The notes: a model not told the origin generated them from the letters alone. A stretch of 59,374 nucleotides of DNA from Candidatus Latescibacterota bacterium (GCA_022824945.1 JAJDYX010000040.1:1-59374); one strand, 5' to 3'. Shown: positions 8,291 to 17,549, counted from the stretch's first letter. Program-made: numbers and translations.

Positions 8291-9625
8291 CTATGTGTCT
8301 TCAGTCTTTCGCACGATGACGCGACTGCCTTCGATTTCGATGATTGTGACGGGGGTGTCTTTGGTTAAGTATTCGCCTTCGGTCGATACGCTGATGCGAC
8401 GACCATCAAATACGCCTGTGCCCCCGGGGCGCAGGTCTGTGAATGCGATACCCGATGTGCCTAAAAGGTCGCTGTAGGGTGCCGCGACATATCCTTCGGA
8501 GGATTTTTCTTCGGTGTCGAGTACGAGGCGGTTCCACATTCTGGATTTTGGGAGGGAACGCAAAATGAGAATGGCCAGGACACCGGTGAGGATCACAGAA
8601 AGGAGCAAGGGAGTGAGCGCGGCGTTGATGTCGTCCCAGGTCCAGAGGTCATAGCGACCCATGAGGCTTAAGAACAGACTGGTTAAGATCAGGATTGCTC
8701 CGGGAATGGCGAGGAGGCCAAAGCCCACGACAAAGAACAGGTCGAGGAGGATGAGCGCGATGCCGATCAGGAAGATGAGGATTTCAGACCAGTCGGCGAG
8801 GTTGACGAGCAGGTGGCTGCCGAAGAACAGGCCCAGGCAGATTAAGCCGATGGTGCCGCCGATGCCCCAGCCCGGGCTTTGAATCTCGAAGATCAGGCCC
8901 AGAAATCCCAGGGTCATGAGCAGCGAGGCCAGATAGGGGTTGGTGAGATAGCGTACGAGTTGTTCGGCCCAGTTGGTCGATTGGTGAATGATGTTGGCTT
9001 GCACGAGGTCGTAGTGTTTGAGTACGGCGACGAGTTTTTCCGATTCGTTTTTTTCGGATATTTTGTGGTCGGCTATGTCTTGTTCAATGGCTTCCTCAGT
9101 GGTGAGGGTGAGGAGCTTGCCTTTGGGGGCGAGGCCCTCGATATCGACGTCTTCATCGACCATGGCTTCGGCCAGTTTGGAGGAGCGACCGGTTTTTTCG
9201 GCTGTGGCTTTCATTTCGTTGCGGAAGTACGAGATGATTTTTTCACTGGCTTTGTTGCCCTGCATATCAACGGCTGTGGCCGCGCCAATGGTGCCGCCTT
9301 CGACCATGATGATGTGGTCGGTAGATAGCGCGATGAGGGCGCCTGCAGATATGGCGCGGGGGTTGATGAAGGCGATGGTTTTGGTTTCGCTGTAGAGGAT
9401 GGCGTCCCGGATGGTGAGCGCGGCATCAAGGGCACCGCCAGGGGTGTCGATTTCGAAGATGACGGCTTTGACGCCCGCGTCTTCTGCGTCGCTCATGACG
9501 CGCGTGACAAAAGCTGCAACGCCACCTTCAATGGTGCCGCTGATTTTGGCGACGTGTACTTCTTCTGCCCGGGTCGGTAAACCGAGTCCTAGAATGAGTA
9601 CGAGGAGTGTAAGTACAGGTTTCAT
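8291..9625 (-). CDS. NfeD-family membrane protein with ClpP-class protease domain
   Basis: 444 residues: signal peptide (about 1-20), ClpP/SppA-like serine protease domain (about 25-220), four to five membrane helices (about 235-370) and a C-terminal NfeD OB-fold (about 380-445). The protease domain carries the family motif AISAGA with the candidate nucleophile serine. This is the long NfeD type paired with floA, as in Bacillus YqeZ. The ATG at 9625 has GGAGG nine bases upstream; a TTG three bases earlier is an alternative start. The pair probably controls membrane-domain organisation and turnover of membrane proteins. Confidence 0.88.
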   Translation of the reverse strand: MKPVLTLLVLILGLGLPTRAEEVHVAKISGTIEGGVAAFVTRVMSDAEDAGVKAVIFEIDTPGGALDAALTIRDAILYSETKTIAFINPRAISAGALIALSTDHIIMVEGGTIGAATAVDMQGNKASEKIISYFRNEMKATAEKTGRSSKLAEAMVDEDVDIEGLAPKGKLLTLTTEEAIEQDIADHKISEKNESEKLVAVLKHYDLVQANIIHQSTNWAEQLVRYLTNPYLASLLMTLGFLGLIFEIQSPGWGIGGTIGLICLGLFFGSHLLVNLADWSEILIFLIGIALILLDLFFVVGFGLLAIPGAILILTSLFLSLMGRYDLWTWDDINAALTPLLLSVILTGVLAILILRSLPKSRMWNRLVLDTEEKSSEGYVAAPYSDLLGTSGIAFTDLRPGGTGVFDGRRISVSTEGEYLTKDTPVTIIEIEGSRVIVRKTEDT

Positions 9626-9757
9626 CAATGAGGTCCTCCATGTATATATTTTATGGATACCTTATATTGAGGAAGTTGTCAATGGTTTTGAGGTTTGATG
9701 CGCGAGGTGGGGGACGGGTTGCAGACGGAGATAGATAGAAGGGCGATGGGAGCACCC

Positions 9758-9845
9758 GTCATCGCGGCACGATTCCCTGCTTAAATCATGCAGAGCCTGC
9801 CCCGTAGTGTTTTTATACGGGGGACATGCTTGAGCCGCGATCCAG
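9758..9845. repeat. Dispersed repeat, ATCGCGGC...GCCGCGAT family, long form
   Basis: An 88-bp copy bounded by GTCATCGCGGC and GCCGCGATCCAG. It has an inner hairpin around CCCCGTA / TACGGGG. Other long copies are at 50115-50229 and 58999-59085; short copies are at 41852-41883 and 50241-50272. It sits in the 318-bp gap 9626-9943, which otherwise holds only the tRNA-Met promoter; I see no gene there. Confidence 0.85.
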
Positions 9846-9895
9846 TGGATGGTGACAGGGCGGGGTTGACCGCTGATAGCTTGTTTTGCGAATGC

Positions 9896-9924
9896 TTGAC
9901 ACTATGAGCGTTTTCCTGTATTTT
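9896..9924 (+). promoter_or_regulatory. Sigma-70-type promoter of tRNA-Met
   Basis: TTGACA (9896-9901), a 17-base spacer, then TATTTT (9919-9924), ending 19 bases before the first base of the tRNA. This agrees well with the housekeeping consensus in position and spacing. Confidence 0.75.
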
Positions 9925-9943
9925 TCTCGCCCCAATATCATGT

Positions 9944-10019
9944 GGCGGCATAGCTCAGCTGGTAGAGCAGTGGAATCATAATCCATGGGTCGGGGGTTCG
10001 AGTCCCTCTGCCGCTACCA
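9944..10019 (+). tRNA. tRNA-Met (anticodon CAU)
   Basis: A 76-nt tRNA. Acceptor GGCGGCA / TGCCGCT (G-U first pair), D arm GCTC...GAGC, anticodon stem GTGGA / TCCAT with loop ATCATAA (anticodon CAU), T-loop TTCGAGT, encoded CCA. The anticodon stem lacks the three G-C pairs of an initiator, so it is an elongator tRNA-Met or possibly a lysidine-modified tRNA-Ile. The two cannot be separated by eye. Confidence 0.93.
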
Positions 10020-10030
10020 ATAAATATAAG

Positions 10031-10069
10031 AAAGCCCGTCAATCGGTGGTGATTGATGGGCTTTGTTTG
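10031..10069 (+). terminator. Terminator of tRNA-Met
   Basis: AAAGCCCGTCAATC pairs imperfectly with GATTGATGGGCTTT around a short loop and is followed by GTTTGT. It starts 12 bases after the tRNA and could also serve the convergent gene ending at 10112. Confidence 0.8.
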
Positions 10070-10111
10070 TAATTGAGGAGAGTAGAGGGGTATAACTACG
10101 ATAGCAGTTTA

Positions 10112-13100
10112 TCAGCGAGGGTTTAGTTTGATGCCCAGTCTTTTCATTTTTCCATACAGCGTAGAAGGCGGTATCCCAAGCAGCTTCGCCGCGCCTCTGG
10201 GTCCCTTTATCAGATAGTTCGCGGCTTCGAGTGCGTCGAGGATGTAGCGGCGTTCATGTTCATTCAAGGGGACAAATTTGCGGTCATCAGGAGCCGATAA
10301 GGTCTGCTTCTCATGACCTGTATCTTTGATTCGAGAACTATGCAGTCCCAGATCCTCCTCTCTGATTTGAGAATCAGGACACAAGACCACAGCCCGCTGT
10401 ATGGTATGCTCTAATTCACGCACATTGCCAGGCCAATCGTAGGCTTGCAACACCTCGATAATTTCTGGCGTTGAGGGGGCGATTTGCTTGCCGATATGCG
10501 CTGCCATGCGATCCTTGAAAAACTCGGCCAACTCAAGTATATCCTCCTTGCGCTCGCGCAGAGGCGGCAAATACATTGGAAAGGCATTCAGGCGGTAATA
10601 GAGATCCTCCCGAAAATCATTTGTGTTGACCATCTCCTCAAGATTGCGATTGGTCGCCGCCACAATCCGCGTCTTTGCCATCAGCGTCTCACTGCTCCCT
10701 ACGCGTTCAAACCTGCCCTCTTCCAGCAAGCGCAACAGCTTGACCTGCGTTTCCACAGCCATATCCCCGATCTCATCCAAAAAGAGCGTGCCTCCCTCTG
10801 CCAGTTCCACCCTGCCCAGCCTGTGGGACACTGCGCCGGTAAAAGCCCCTCTCTCGTGACCAAACAGTTCACTATCGATCAACGCTCCGGGCAATGCACC
10901 GCAACTAACCTCTATAAAAGGTCCATCGCGATGGGCACTCAGCGCGTGTAGTGTCCGAGCAGCCAGGCCCTTGCCCACCCCTGTCTCACCCATAATCAGC
11001 ACGATCATATCGGTAGATGCAATTTTTCCAAGATTGATTAGAAACTGTCGCAGAGCCTGGCTATGACCGATAAACTCCTGGCTTTCTCGACGGTTGATGA
11101 CGTCGGTCAATGCTTCGATACGCGGATCTGCCGTGATGGAGAGTCGCGTTTGCGCTATCTCTGAATAATTGAGGTCGCGATCTATCGCCCGGACCTGGAA
11201 TGTGTAGTCTCCCGGTGGCAAGTCCCGGTAAAAGGCCCGCATCCTTCGAGTTGCTAATTGCCAGTCGGCATCATAGCCATTCAAGCGATAGATGTAGAGC
11301 ATGTCGCTGGGATGTGTGAAAAAACTCAGGCCCTTGTACTCGAAAATCACTTGCTGGCCTGCCGTAGATACGATGACTTCCTCAGAGTTCTCATAGACTT
11401 TATCGGCAATCACCTGAAGCAAGCGAATTCGGGGTAAAGTTTGCCGCAGACGGTAGCGTATGATAGAACCCAGAAGAGTACCAAAATAGAACGTTCCATC
11501 GCGATCTTCAAATATCCGACAAACCGGTCCTATATGCGGTGAGTTGATGATCTGAAAAAGCTGACCATCGTAGTGAGTCACACCCTGATCTGTACCGAGC
11601 CAGAGATGCCCTTGCCGATCCTCGAACAAGCAACGGATGCGGTTGCTCGGAAGCCCATCGTCAGTTGTGAAGGTCTGGAAGATGCTGCCATCAAAGCAAC
11701 AAAGACCGTTCAGAGTAGCGACCCACAGGTTGCCATCGCGATCTTCTATAAGATCTGTGACCCTGTCATCAATCAGTCCATCTTCAATCCCATAAAATTT
11801 GAGACCATCTTCGGGATGCCAGCGCGCCAAACCCCTGTCACCAACAGAGAAATTGTGGCAGGCCAAATGAAAATAGACCTCGCTGTTGCGACCGACAATC
11901 ACAGTGCCAATGCGGTCTAAAATATCTTTCTTTTCTTCCTCCACAAAAATGGTTTGGAACCGCTCGTCCCGCTGGTAAATGAGCTTTAATGGACTGGCCG
12001 AAAGCTCTTCTTTTTTTGATTCGTTTTCATAGGTACTACCTTCCCAATAGCCAAAAAGGAATTGACTTTGCGAATCCTGGGTAATTGCACAAATACACCT
12101 TTCGCCTGAACCCGCAGCCATTTTCATCTTTTTAAACGCCTGCCCATCGTAGCGGAACAGGCCATTGAGACCGCCAAACCACAGATACCCTTCGTGGTCC
12201 TCATAGATAGAGAAACAGTTATCAATATCAAAGCCTTGCTCGGAACCTAAAAATGCAAAGTGCTCGCCATTAAAGCGGACGACGCTTTTGTTCAGGTAGG
12301 TGAGAATGGGTGACACACACCCGATCCATATATTCCCTTGCCGGTCTTGCACGATCTGCGAGATCTCGCTCGGCTTTTTGTTTTTGGGAGCAGCCTTCCC
12401 CAGATCAAATACGCTGATACTATATTCATCGTAGAGCAAGACGCCGCCCCAGGTGGCAAACCAGAACTGGCGATCGCGATCCTGGAACACGGCTTTGACT
12501 GCGGGATGGGGCAGACCATCGGCAGGGGTAAACCTGCTGAACCCATCACCGTCCTGATACAATCCCCCTTCCGAAGTGCTAAACCACATCCGGCCTTCAC
12601 GGTCACACTGGATTTTGCGCAGTGCGCCACCTAAATCTACCTGAACAGACTCGAAGGCTCCATCGGCATAGCACCAGAGTTCGTCTCGATTTTCGAACCG
12701 GCCAATCCACACCTTGCCGTTATGGTCCTTATCTAAGGCATAGGCGGTCCCATCCTGGGGGAAACCGTCTTTCTCATCATAGCGATGGAAGGATTGACCA
12801 TCGAAGCGGATGAGGTAGTTAAAGCCAAACCACAGATGACCTTGTGGATCCTGAGTAATACCCCAACACGGACGCTTCTTAGAAGAAGGAGGTTCCTCAT
12901 AGTGCTGAAGGTAGAGCGGAATCATGTCGTGGAAAGCAGTGCCATCGTAATACCCTATAGTACGGGTACCACCGCACCATACACGCCCTTCACGGTCTTC
13001 GTAGATGCACCGCACATCTCGGCCTGAAATGCCATCGTTCTTCAAATGGTGGAACTCGGCTCCGTCGTACCAGCAGACGCCATTTGCTGTCCCGAACCAC

Positions 13101-13333
13101 AATCGATTCTGACTGTCTTGTGTAACAAAATAAGCACGATCATCAATAAGACCGTCCTGTTTGGTAAAATTCTGGAATTCATTTCCATCGAAACGACTGA
13201 CGCCATTATCCCAGGTGGCGAACCAGACACATCCCTCGCTATCGTCGGCAATGTGTTCAATGCGCATCCCTGCCAGGCCATCGGCCATAGAATAAGTCCG
13301 ATAGGTGCCCGTGCGGTCAAGTGGTTTGATCAT
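10112..13333 (-). CDS. Sigma-54-dependent activator with a two-component-type beta-propeller sensor
   Basis: 1073 residues. Residues 1 to about 640 hold at least a dozen Reg_prop blade repeats of the form GxxWFGTxxGVxxYDG, probably forming two propellers. A Y_Y_Y domain follows (about 640-735). Next is a full sigma-54 AAA+ domain (about 755-990) with Walker A GETGVGKG, a canonical GAFTGA loop (about 828) and Walker B GGTLFLDEIGD. A Fis-type helix-turn-helix (about 1027-1071) closes the protein. The propeller/Y_Y_Y module is normally the periplasmic part of hybrid histidine kinases. Here it is fused directly to a DNA-binding activator, with no kinase, receiver, signal peptide or membrane helix, so the sensor must be cytoplasmic. 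It stands alone and divergent from the LRR gene. The ligand is unknown. Confidence 0.9.
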   Translation of the reverse strand: MIKPLDRTGTYRTYSMADGLAGMRIEHIADDSEGCVWFATWDNGVSRFDGNEFQNFTKQDGLIDDRAYFVTQDSQNRLWFGTANGVCWYDGAEFHHLKNDGISGRDVRCIYEDREGRVWCGGTRTIGYYDGTAFHDMIPLYLQHYEEPPSSKKRPCWGITQDPQGHLWFGFNYLIRFDGQSFHRYDEKDGFPQDGTAYALDKDHNGKVWIGRFENRDELWCYADGAFESVQVDLGGALRKIQCDREGRMWFSTSEGGLYQDGDGFSRFTPADGLPHPAVKAVFQDRDRQFWFATWGGVLLYDEYSISVFDLGKAAPKNKKPSEISQIVQDRQGNIWIGCVSPILTYLNKSVVRFNGEHFAFLGSEQGFDIDNCFSIYEDHEGYLWFGGLNGLFRYDGQAFKKMKMAAGSGERCICAITQDSQSQFLFGYWEGSTYENESKKEELSASPLKLIYQRDERFQTIFVEEEKKDILDRIGTVIVGRNSEVYFHLACHNFSVGDRGLARWHPEDGLKFYGIEDGLIDDRVTDLIEDRDGNLWVATLNGLCCFDGSIFQTFTTDDGLPSNRIRCLFEDRQGHLWLGTDQGVTHYDGQLFQIINSPHIGPVCRIFEDRDGTFYFGTLLGSIIRYRLRQTLPRIRLLQVIADKVYENSEEVIVSTAGQQVIFEYKGLSFFTHPSDMLYIYRLNGYDADWQLATRRMRAFYRDLPPGDYTFQVRAIDRDLNYSEIAQTRLSITADPRIEALTDVINRRESQEFIGHSQALRQFLINLGKIASTDMIVLIMGETGVGKGLAARTLHALSAHRDGPFIEVSCGALPGALIDSELFGHERGAFTGAVSHRLGRVELAEGGTLFLDEIGDMAVETQVKLLRLLEEGRFERVGSSETLMAKTRIVAATNRNLEEMVNTNDFREDLYYRLNAFPMYLPPLRERKEDILELAEFFKDRMAAHIGKQIAPSTPEIIEVLQAYDWPGNVRELEHTIQRAVVLCPDSQIREEDLGLHSSRIKDTGHEKQTLSAPDDRKFVPLNEHERRYILDALEAANYLIKGPRGAAKLLGIPPSTLYGKMKRLGIKLNPR

Positions 13334-13463
13334 AGAAAGAACCCTGTGATATGGGTAAAAAATGGATTCAAAAATTAAATCTTAAACTTTAAAAAGAAAC
13401 ATAATATTGAATCTCACGCGTGCAAACAAAATAATGAAGGGTGTAATAACTCGGGACCATTGA

Positions 13464-13499
13464 GACCATAATACGTCTTTTAAGACCATATAAGGTCTT
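13464..13499. promoter_or_regulatory. Candidate operator with inverted GACC repeats
   Basis: GACCATAAT at 13464-13472 is followed by the inverted repeat AAGACC-ATATAA-GGTCTT (13482-13499), upstream of the propeller-sigma-54 regulator (start 13333). A palindrome with the same GACCA core (TGGTCA-TTT-TGACCA) lies upstream of the -24/-12 promoter at 17550. It could be the regulator's own binding site. This is inference from shared short motifs. Confidence 0.35.
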
Positions 13500-13504
13500 G
13501 TGTA

Positions 13505-13554
13505 AGAGCCAATCCGACTATTCTACGACGATATGATATAGTCAGATTGGCTCT
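13505..13554. terminator. Long inverted repeat, possible bidirectional terminator
   Basis: AGAGCCAATCCGACTA (13505-13520) pairs with 13539-13554 at 15 of 16 positions around an 18-base loop. CTTTCTTTATG follows. It lies in the 403-bp divergent gap 13334-13736, where transcription starts rather than ends on both sides. It may therefore be an insulator or regulatory hairpin instead of a simple terminator. The rest of the gap is AT-rich with no gene. Confidence 0.5.
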
Positions 13555-13736
13555 CTTTCTTTATGTAAAACAACGCTTTACGAATATAGATCTCTGGGCA
13601 ACGCTCATATAGGCACACTTTTTGCTTTTATAAATAGTTTTACGCAAAACCACCACCTCTATCACGGGGCTATCTTTTGACAGAATTTTTGGGACTTGCC
13701 CCTGTTTGGAGTCACATCTATTGAAGGAGGTTAGAA

Positions 13737-16085
13737 TTGAAAAAGAGATGGGTGTTTATGAATGTTATCGCTCTTGCGGTTCTGGTATGTATGGGGAATG
13801 CCTCTGCGAATACGACACCTTCTGCGGACTTTGATGGAGATGGTATCGTAGGTTTTTCCGACTTTTTGGCGTTTGTGGCGAGGTTTGGGTCGCGTCAGGG
13901 CGATGAGACATATCAAGCCAAATATGATCTGGATAGCAATGGTGTGATTGAATTTTCCGATTTTTTGGTATTTGTCGATTCGTTTGGCAAAGAAGTGCCC
14001 CCACCGGACGTATCGGTATGTGACCGCACGAATGCGGTGCGCGACTCGATTGTGGCATTGGTGCCTGTAAGCACTTGTGGCGATGTGACAGGGGTGCATT
14101 TGGCTGAGATAGATTCTCTGAGTCTATCAGGTGCAGGTCTCACAGAGTTGAAGGTTGGGGATTTATCTGGTCTGATTTGTCTTACAAAGCTCAACCTGCA
14201 AGATAATCAACTCAGTAGCATACCCGATGGTTTCTTTGATGACCTGACCGCGCTCAGCAGGCTCGATATGGGAGGTAATCGACTGACGTCAATCCCCTCA
14301 GAGTTGTTCACGCTTCCCAGTCTCACTTACCTGGACCTCAACAACAATCAGTTGGATGGCGAGATTCCAGCAGCCTTGAGCAATCTGTCTAATCTTACGC
14401 AACTGTGGCTTTATAGCAATCAGTTGAGCGGGGAGATTCCACCAGCATTGGGCAGTCTATCTAACCTTACGCAACTGAGTCTTAGCCGTAATCAGTTAGC
14501 TGGAGAGATTCCACCAGAATTGGGCAATCTATCTAACCTTACATTCTTGAGTCTTAGCGGCAATCGGTTGGTTGGCGAGATTCCAGCAGCCTTGGGCAAT
14601 CTGTCTAATCTTACGGAACTATGGCTTTGGGGGAATCAGCTGGATGGTGAGATACCGGCAGAATTGGGCAATCTGTCTAATCTTACGGGGCTATATCTTT
14701 ATAGCAATCAGTTGGATGGCGAGATTCCAGCAGCCTTGAGCAATCTGTCTAACCTTACAATACTGAGGCTTTATAGCAATCAGTTGGTTGGCGAGATACC
14801 GAAAGAATTGAGCAATCTGTCTAATCTTACGGATTTGGACCTCGGCGACAATCAGTTGGTTGGCGAGATACCAAAAGAATTGGGCAATTTGTCTAAACTT
14901 ACAGTACTGGGTCTTAACTTTAGTCAGTTGGATGGCGAGATACCAAAAGAATTGGGCAATTTGTCTAACCTTATAGTACTAACTCTTCACAGTAATCAGT
15001 TGGATGGCGAGATACCAAAAGAATTGGGTAAACTCTCCAATCTTGAGACTCTGTGGCTCCAGGATAACACATCCTTGATGGGTGCGCTTCCTCAAAGCCT
15101 GACCGGGCTGACAAAGCTGGCGCAATTTCAATTTCATAACACAGGGCTATGTGCGCCGCTTGATCCTGCCTTTCAGACGTGGCTTCAGGGCATTACAGAA
15201 ACCAATGGCTCGAATTGTACAGTAGGGTTGTCGGTATGCGATCGCACGGACGCCGTGCGCGACGGGATTATGGGATTGGTGCCTGTAAGTGATTGCGGCG
15301 ATGTGACAGCGGAGCATCTATCTGCGATAAATTCTCTCTTTCTGGATGATGAAAGCCTCACAGAATTGAAGGCTGACGATTTTTCTGGTCTGACTGGTTT
15401 GACAACGCTCAGTCTGCAAGAGAATCAACTCAGTAGCCTGCCCGATGGTCTCTTTGATGGTCTGATCGCGCTCAGTTGGCTCTATCTGGGCGGTAATCAA
15501 TTGACGTCAATTCCCTCCGAATTGTTCACCCTTCCTAATCTCACATACCTATCTCTTTGGAGCAATCAGTTGGGTGGTGAAATTCCAACGGCATTGGGCA
15601 ATCTGTCCAATCTCACGGATTTGGACCTCGGCGGTAATCAGTTGGGTGGAGAGATTCCAAAAGAATTGGGTAATCTATCTAATCTTACGGTACTGAGTCT
15701 TCACACCAATCAGTTGGGTGGAGAGATTCCAAAAGAATTGGGTAACCTGTCTAATCTTACGGTACTGAGTCTTAGTGGTAATCAGTTGGGTGGTGAGATT
15801 CCAACGGCATTGGGCAATCTGTCTAACCTTACGCATCTGTATCTCAGCGACAATCAGTTGGTTGGTGAGCTTCCAACAGAATTGGGCAACCTGTCCAATC
15901 TTGGGGCCCTGTGGCTCCAGGATAACGCATCCCTGATGGGTGCGTTACCTCAGAGCCTGACCGGGCTGACAAAGCTGGCGCAATTTTACTTTAATAACAC
16001 AGGGCTATGTGCGCCGCTTGACGCTGCCTTTCAGGCGTGGCTTCAGGACATTTCAGATGCCAGTGGCTCGAATTGCTCGGGATAG
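13737..16085 (+). CDS. Secreted leucine-rich-repeat protein with dockerin-like EF-hand pair
   Basis: 782 residues starting at a TTG. AAGGAGG ends six bases before that TTG, and the signal peptide (about 1-24) begins there, so the rare start is well supported. Two calcium-binding dockerin-like loops follow (DFDGDGIVGFSDF about 30-45; DLDSNGVIEFSDF about 63-78). Then come two LRR blocks, each opening with a cap of the form VCDRTxAVRDxI (about 92 and 499). The repeats are the 24-residue plant type (LSNLTxLxLxxNQLxGEIP), with DNA repeats near 72 bp. The second block looks like a duplication of the first. Probably extracellular or surface-bound in binding or adhesion. Convergent with serS, three bases between stops. 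Confidence 0.88.
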   Translation: MKKRWVFMNVIALAVLVCMGNASANTTPSADFDGDGIVGFSDFLAFVARFGSRQGDETYQAKYDLDSNGVIEFSDFLVFVDSFGKEVPPPDVSVCDRTNAVRDSIVALVPVSTCGDVTGVHLAEIDSLSLSGAGLTELKVGDLSGLICLTKLNLQDNQLSSIPDGFFDDLTALSRLDMGGNRLTSIPSELFTLPSLTYLDLNNNQLDGEIPAALSNLSNLTQLWLYSNQLSGEIPPALGSLSNLTQLSLSRNQLAGEIPPELGNLSNLTFLSLSGNRLVGEIPAALGNLSNLTELWLWGNQLDGEIPAELGNLSNLTGLYLYSNQLDGEIPAALSNLSNLTILRLYSNQLVGEIPKELSNLSNLTDLDLGDNQLVGEIPKELGNLSKLTVLGLNFSQLDGEIPKELGNLSNLIVLTLHSNQLDGEIPKELGKLSNLETLWLQDNTSLMGALPQSLTGLTKLAQFQFHNTGLCAPLDPAFQTWLQGITETNGSNCTVGLSVCDRTDAVRDGIMGLVPVSDCGDVTAEHLSAINSLFLDDESLTELKADDFSGLTGLTTLSLQENQLSSLPDGLFDGLIALSWLYLGGNQLTSIPSELFTLPNLTYLSLWSNQLGGEIPTALGNLSNLTDLDLGGNQLGGEIPKELGNLSNLTVLSLHTNQLGGEIPKELGNLSNLTVLSLSGNQLGGEIPTALGNLSNLTHLYLSDNQLVGELPTELGNLSNLGALWLQDNASLMGALPQSLTGLTKLAQFYFNNTGLCAPLDAAFQAWLQDISDASGSNCSG

Positions 16086-16088
16086 GAA

Positions 16089-17372
16089 TTAATCCACGGG
16101 TTCAAAAATCTCTTTTCCCCCCAGATAGGGGCGCAGGATTTCGGGGATGGTGACGCTGCCGTCACTGTTTTGGTATTGTTCGACGATTGCGGGGATGATG
16201 CGGCTGGTCGCCAGGCCCGAGGCGTTGAGGGTGTGTACGAGTTCGTTTTTGCCGGTTTCTGTGCGTTTGAATCGGATGCTGCCGCGCCTTGCCTGATAGT
16301 CGCTGGCATTGGAGGCGGAACTGACTTCTTTGTATTCGTTCATGCTGGGGATCCAGACTTCAATATCATAAGTTTTGGCCATGGATGCGCTGACGTCCTT
16401 GGCGGCGAGCATGGAGACGCGGTGATGCAGGCCCAGGTTCTGGGTGAGTTTTTCGGCTTTGTCGATGAGTTCTTCAAGCGCGTCTTCAGAGTCTTCGGGG
16501 CGGGTGAATTGGAACATTTCGATTTTGTTGAATTGGTGACCGCGTATCATGCCTCTTTCCTGTGCCCGATAACTGCCGGCTTCTTTGCGATAACAGGGGG
16601 TGTAGGAGAAGAATTTTTTGGGCAGGTCTGTTTCGGGTATGATTTCGTCCCGGTAGAAGTTGATTAAGGCGGTTTCAGAGGTGGGCAAGAGGAATTGCAC
16701 TTTGTCGTCGCCGGTTTTGAGGTGGAATACGTCGTCGGCAAATTTGGGGAATTGTCCGGCGGTGAAGCCGCAGGCTTCGTTGAGTATGTGTGGGGGGAGT
16801 ACAAATTCGTATCCGTCGGCAATGTGGCTGTCGATGAAGTAGTTGAGCAAGGCCCATTCGAGGCGCGCGCCGTCGCCGATATAGAGCCAGAAGCCGGTTC
16901 CGCCCATCTTGACGCCGCGTTCGTAGTCGATCAGGCGAAGATGGGTGACGAGATCGACGTGGTCATAGGGGTCAAAGTCGGGTGCGGGTTTTTCGCCCCA
17001 TGTGCGTACGACGCGGTTGTTTTCTTTGTCTCCGGGGGGTACGTCGTCTGCGGGTATGTTGGGGAGGCTTTCGATAAACAGATGGATGTTTTGCTCGATT
17101 TCCGCGAGTTCGGTTTCAATGGTTTTGATGCGGGTCGAGACGTCGCGCATTTCCATTTGTATCTGGGCGATGTCTCCGCCCGCTTTTTTTATTTGGGGGA
17201 TTTGGGCAGAGACGCTGTTGCGTTTTGCGCGTAGCTGTCCGGCTTCTGCGATGTGCGCGCGGCGTTTTTCATCCCAGACGAGCAGGTCGGTGAAGTCGAT
17301 GTCGTCCAGGCGTTTTTTCAATGCCTGGATGACGTATTCGGGGTTTTTGCGAATGAGGTTGATGTCGAGCAT
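16089..17372 (-). CDS. serS: Seryl-tRNA synthetase
   Basis: 427 residues, the standard bacterial length. The N-terminal coiled-coil arm (about 30-100) binds the tRNA. Class II motifs are present: TSETALINFYRDE (motif 1 region), the motif 2 segment with CYRKEAGSYRAQERGMIR, and motif 3 with LNASGLATSRIIPAIVE. It charges tRNA-Ser with serine. The ATG is preceded by AGGAG nine bases upstream. It is monocistronic, convergent with the LRR gene. Confidence 0.97.
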   Translation of the reverse strand: MLDINLIRKNPEYVIQALKKRLDDIDFTDLLVWDEKRRAHIAEAGQLRAKRNSVSAQIPQIKKAGGDIAQIQMEMRDVSTRIKTIETELAEIEQNIHLFIESLPNIPADDVPPGDKENNRVVRTWGEKPAPDFDPYDHVDLVTHLRLIDYERGVKMGGTGFWLYIGDGARLEWALLNYFIDSHIADGYEFVLPPHILNEACGFTAGQFPKFADDVFHLKTGDDKVQFLLPTSETALINFYRDEIIPETDLPKKFFSYTPCYRKEAGSYRAQERGMIRGHQFNKIEMFQFTRPEDSEDALEELIDKAEKLTQNLGLHHRVSMLAAKDVSASMAKTYDIEVWIPSMNEYKEVSSASNASDYQARRGSIRFKRTETGKNELVHTLNASGLATSRIIPAIVEQYQNSDGSVTIPEILRPYLGGKEIFEPVD

Positions 17373-17428
17373 GAAGGATTACTCCTGGAGAGAATAGGAA
17401 AAAATGTGCCAATTTGTTGGGCTATATG

Positions 17429-17443
17429 TGGTCATTTTGACCA
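17429..17443. promoter_or_regulatory. Palindrome TGGTCA-TTT-TGACCA, candidate upstream activator site
   Basis: A perfect 6-3-6 palindrome centred about 114 bases upstream of the -24 element at 17550, the usual distance for an enhancer-type site of a sigma-54 activator. It carries the same GACCATAAT string found upstream of the propeller-sigma-54 regulator. The serS start lies 57 bases to its left. Confidence 0.5.
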
Positions 17444-17549
17444 TAATGTTCCATTTTTGCCACATGAATTTTTCAGCTATATATACGCGTTTTTGGGTAA
17501 GTTATGTAAAATCAGTTATTAATAAAAATATTGGAAAAAATAATAAAAG

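Noticed and set aside
13677..13682. TTGACA upstream of the LRR gene as a housekeeping promoter
   Set aside because: No acceptable -10 element lies 15-19 bases downstream.
14340..15020. CRISPR-like regular repeats
   Set aside because: The 72-bp periodicity encodes leucine-rich repeats in frame; there are no spacers or cas genes.
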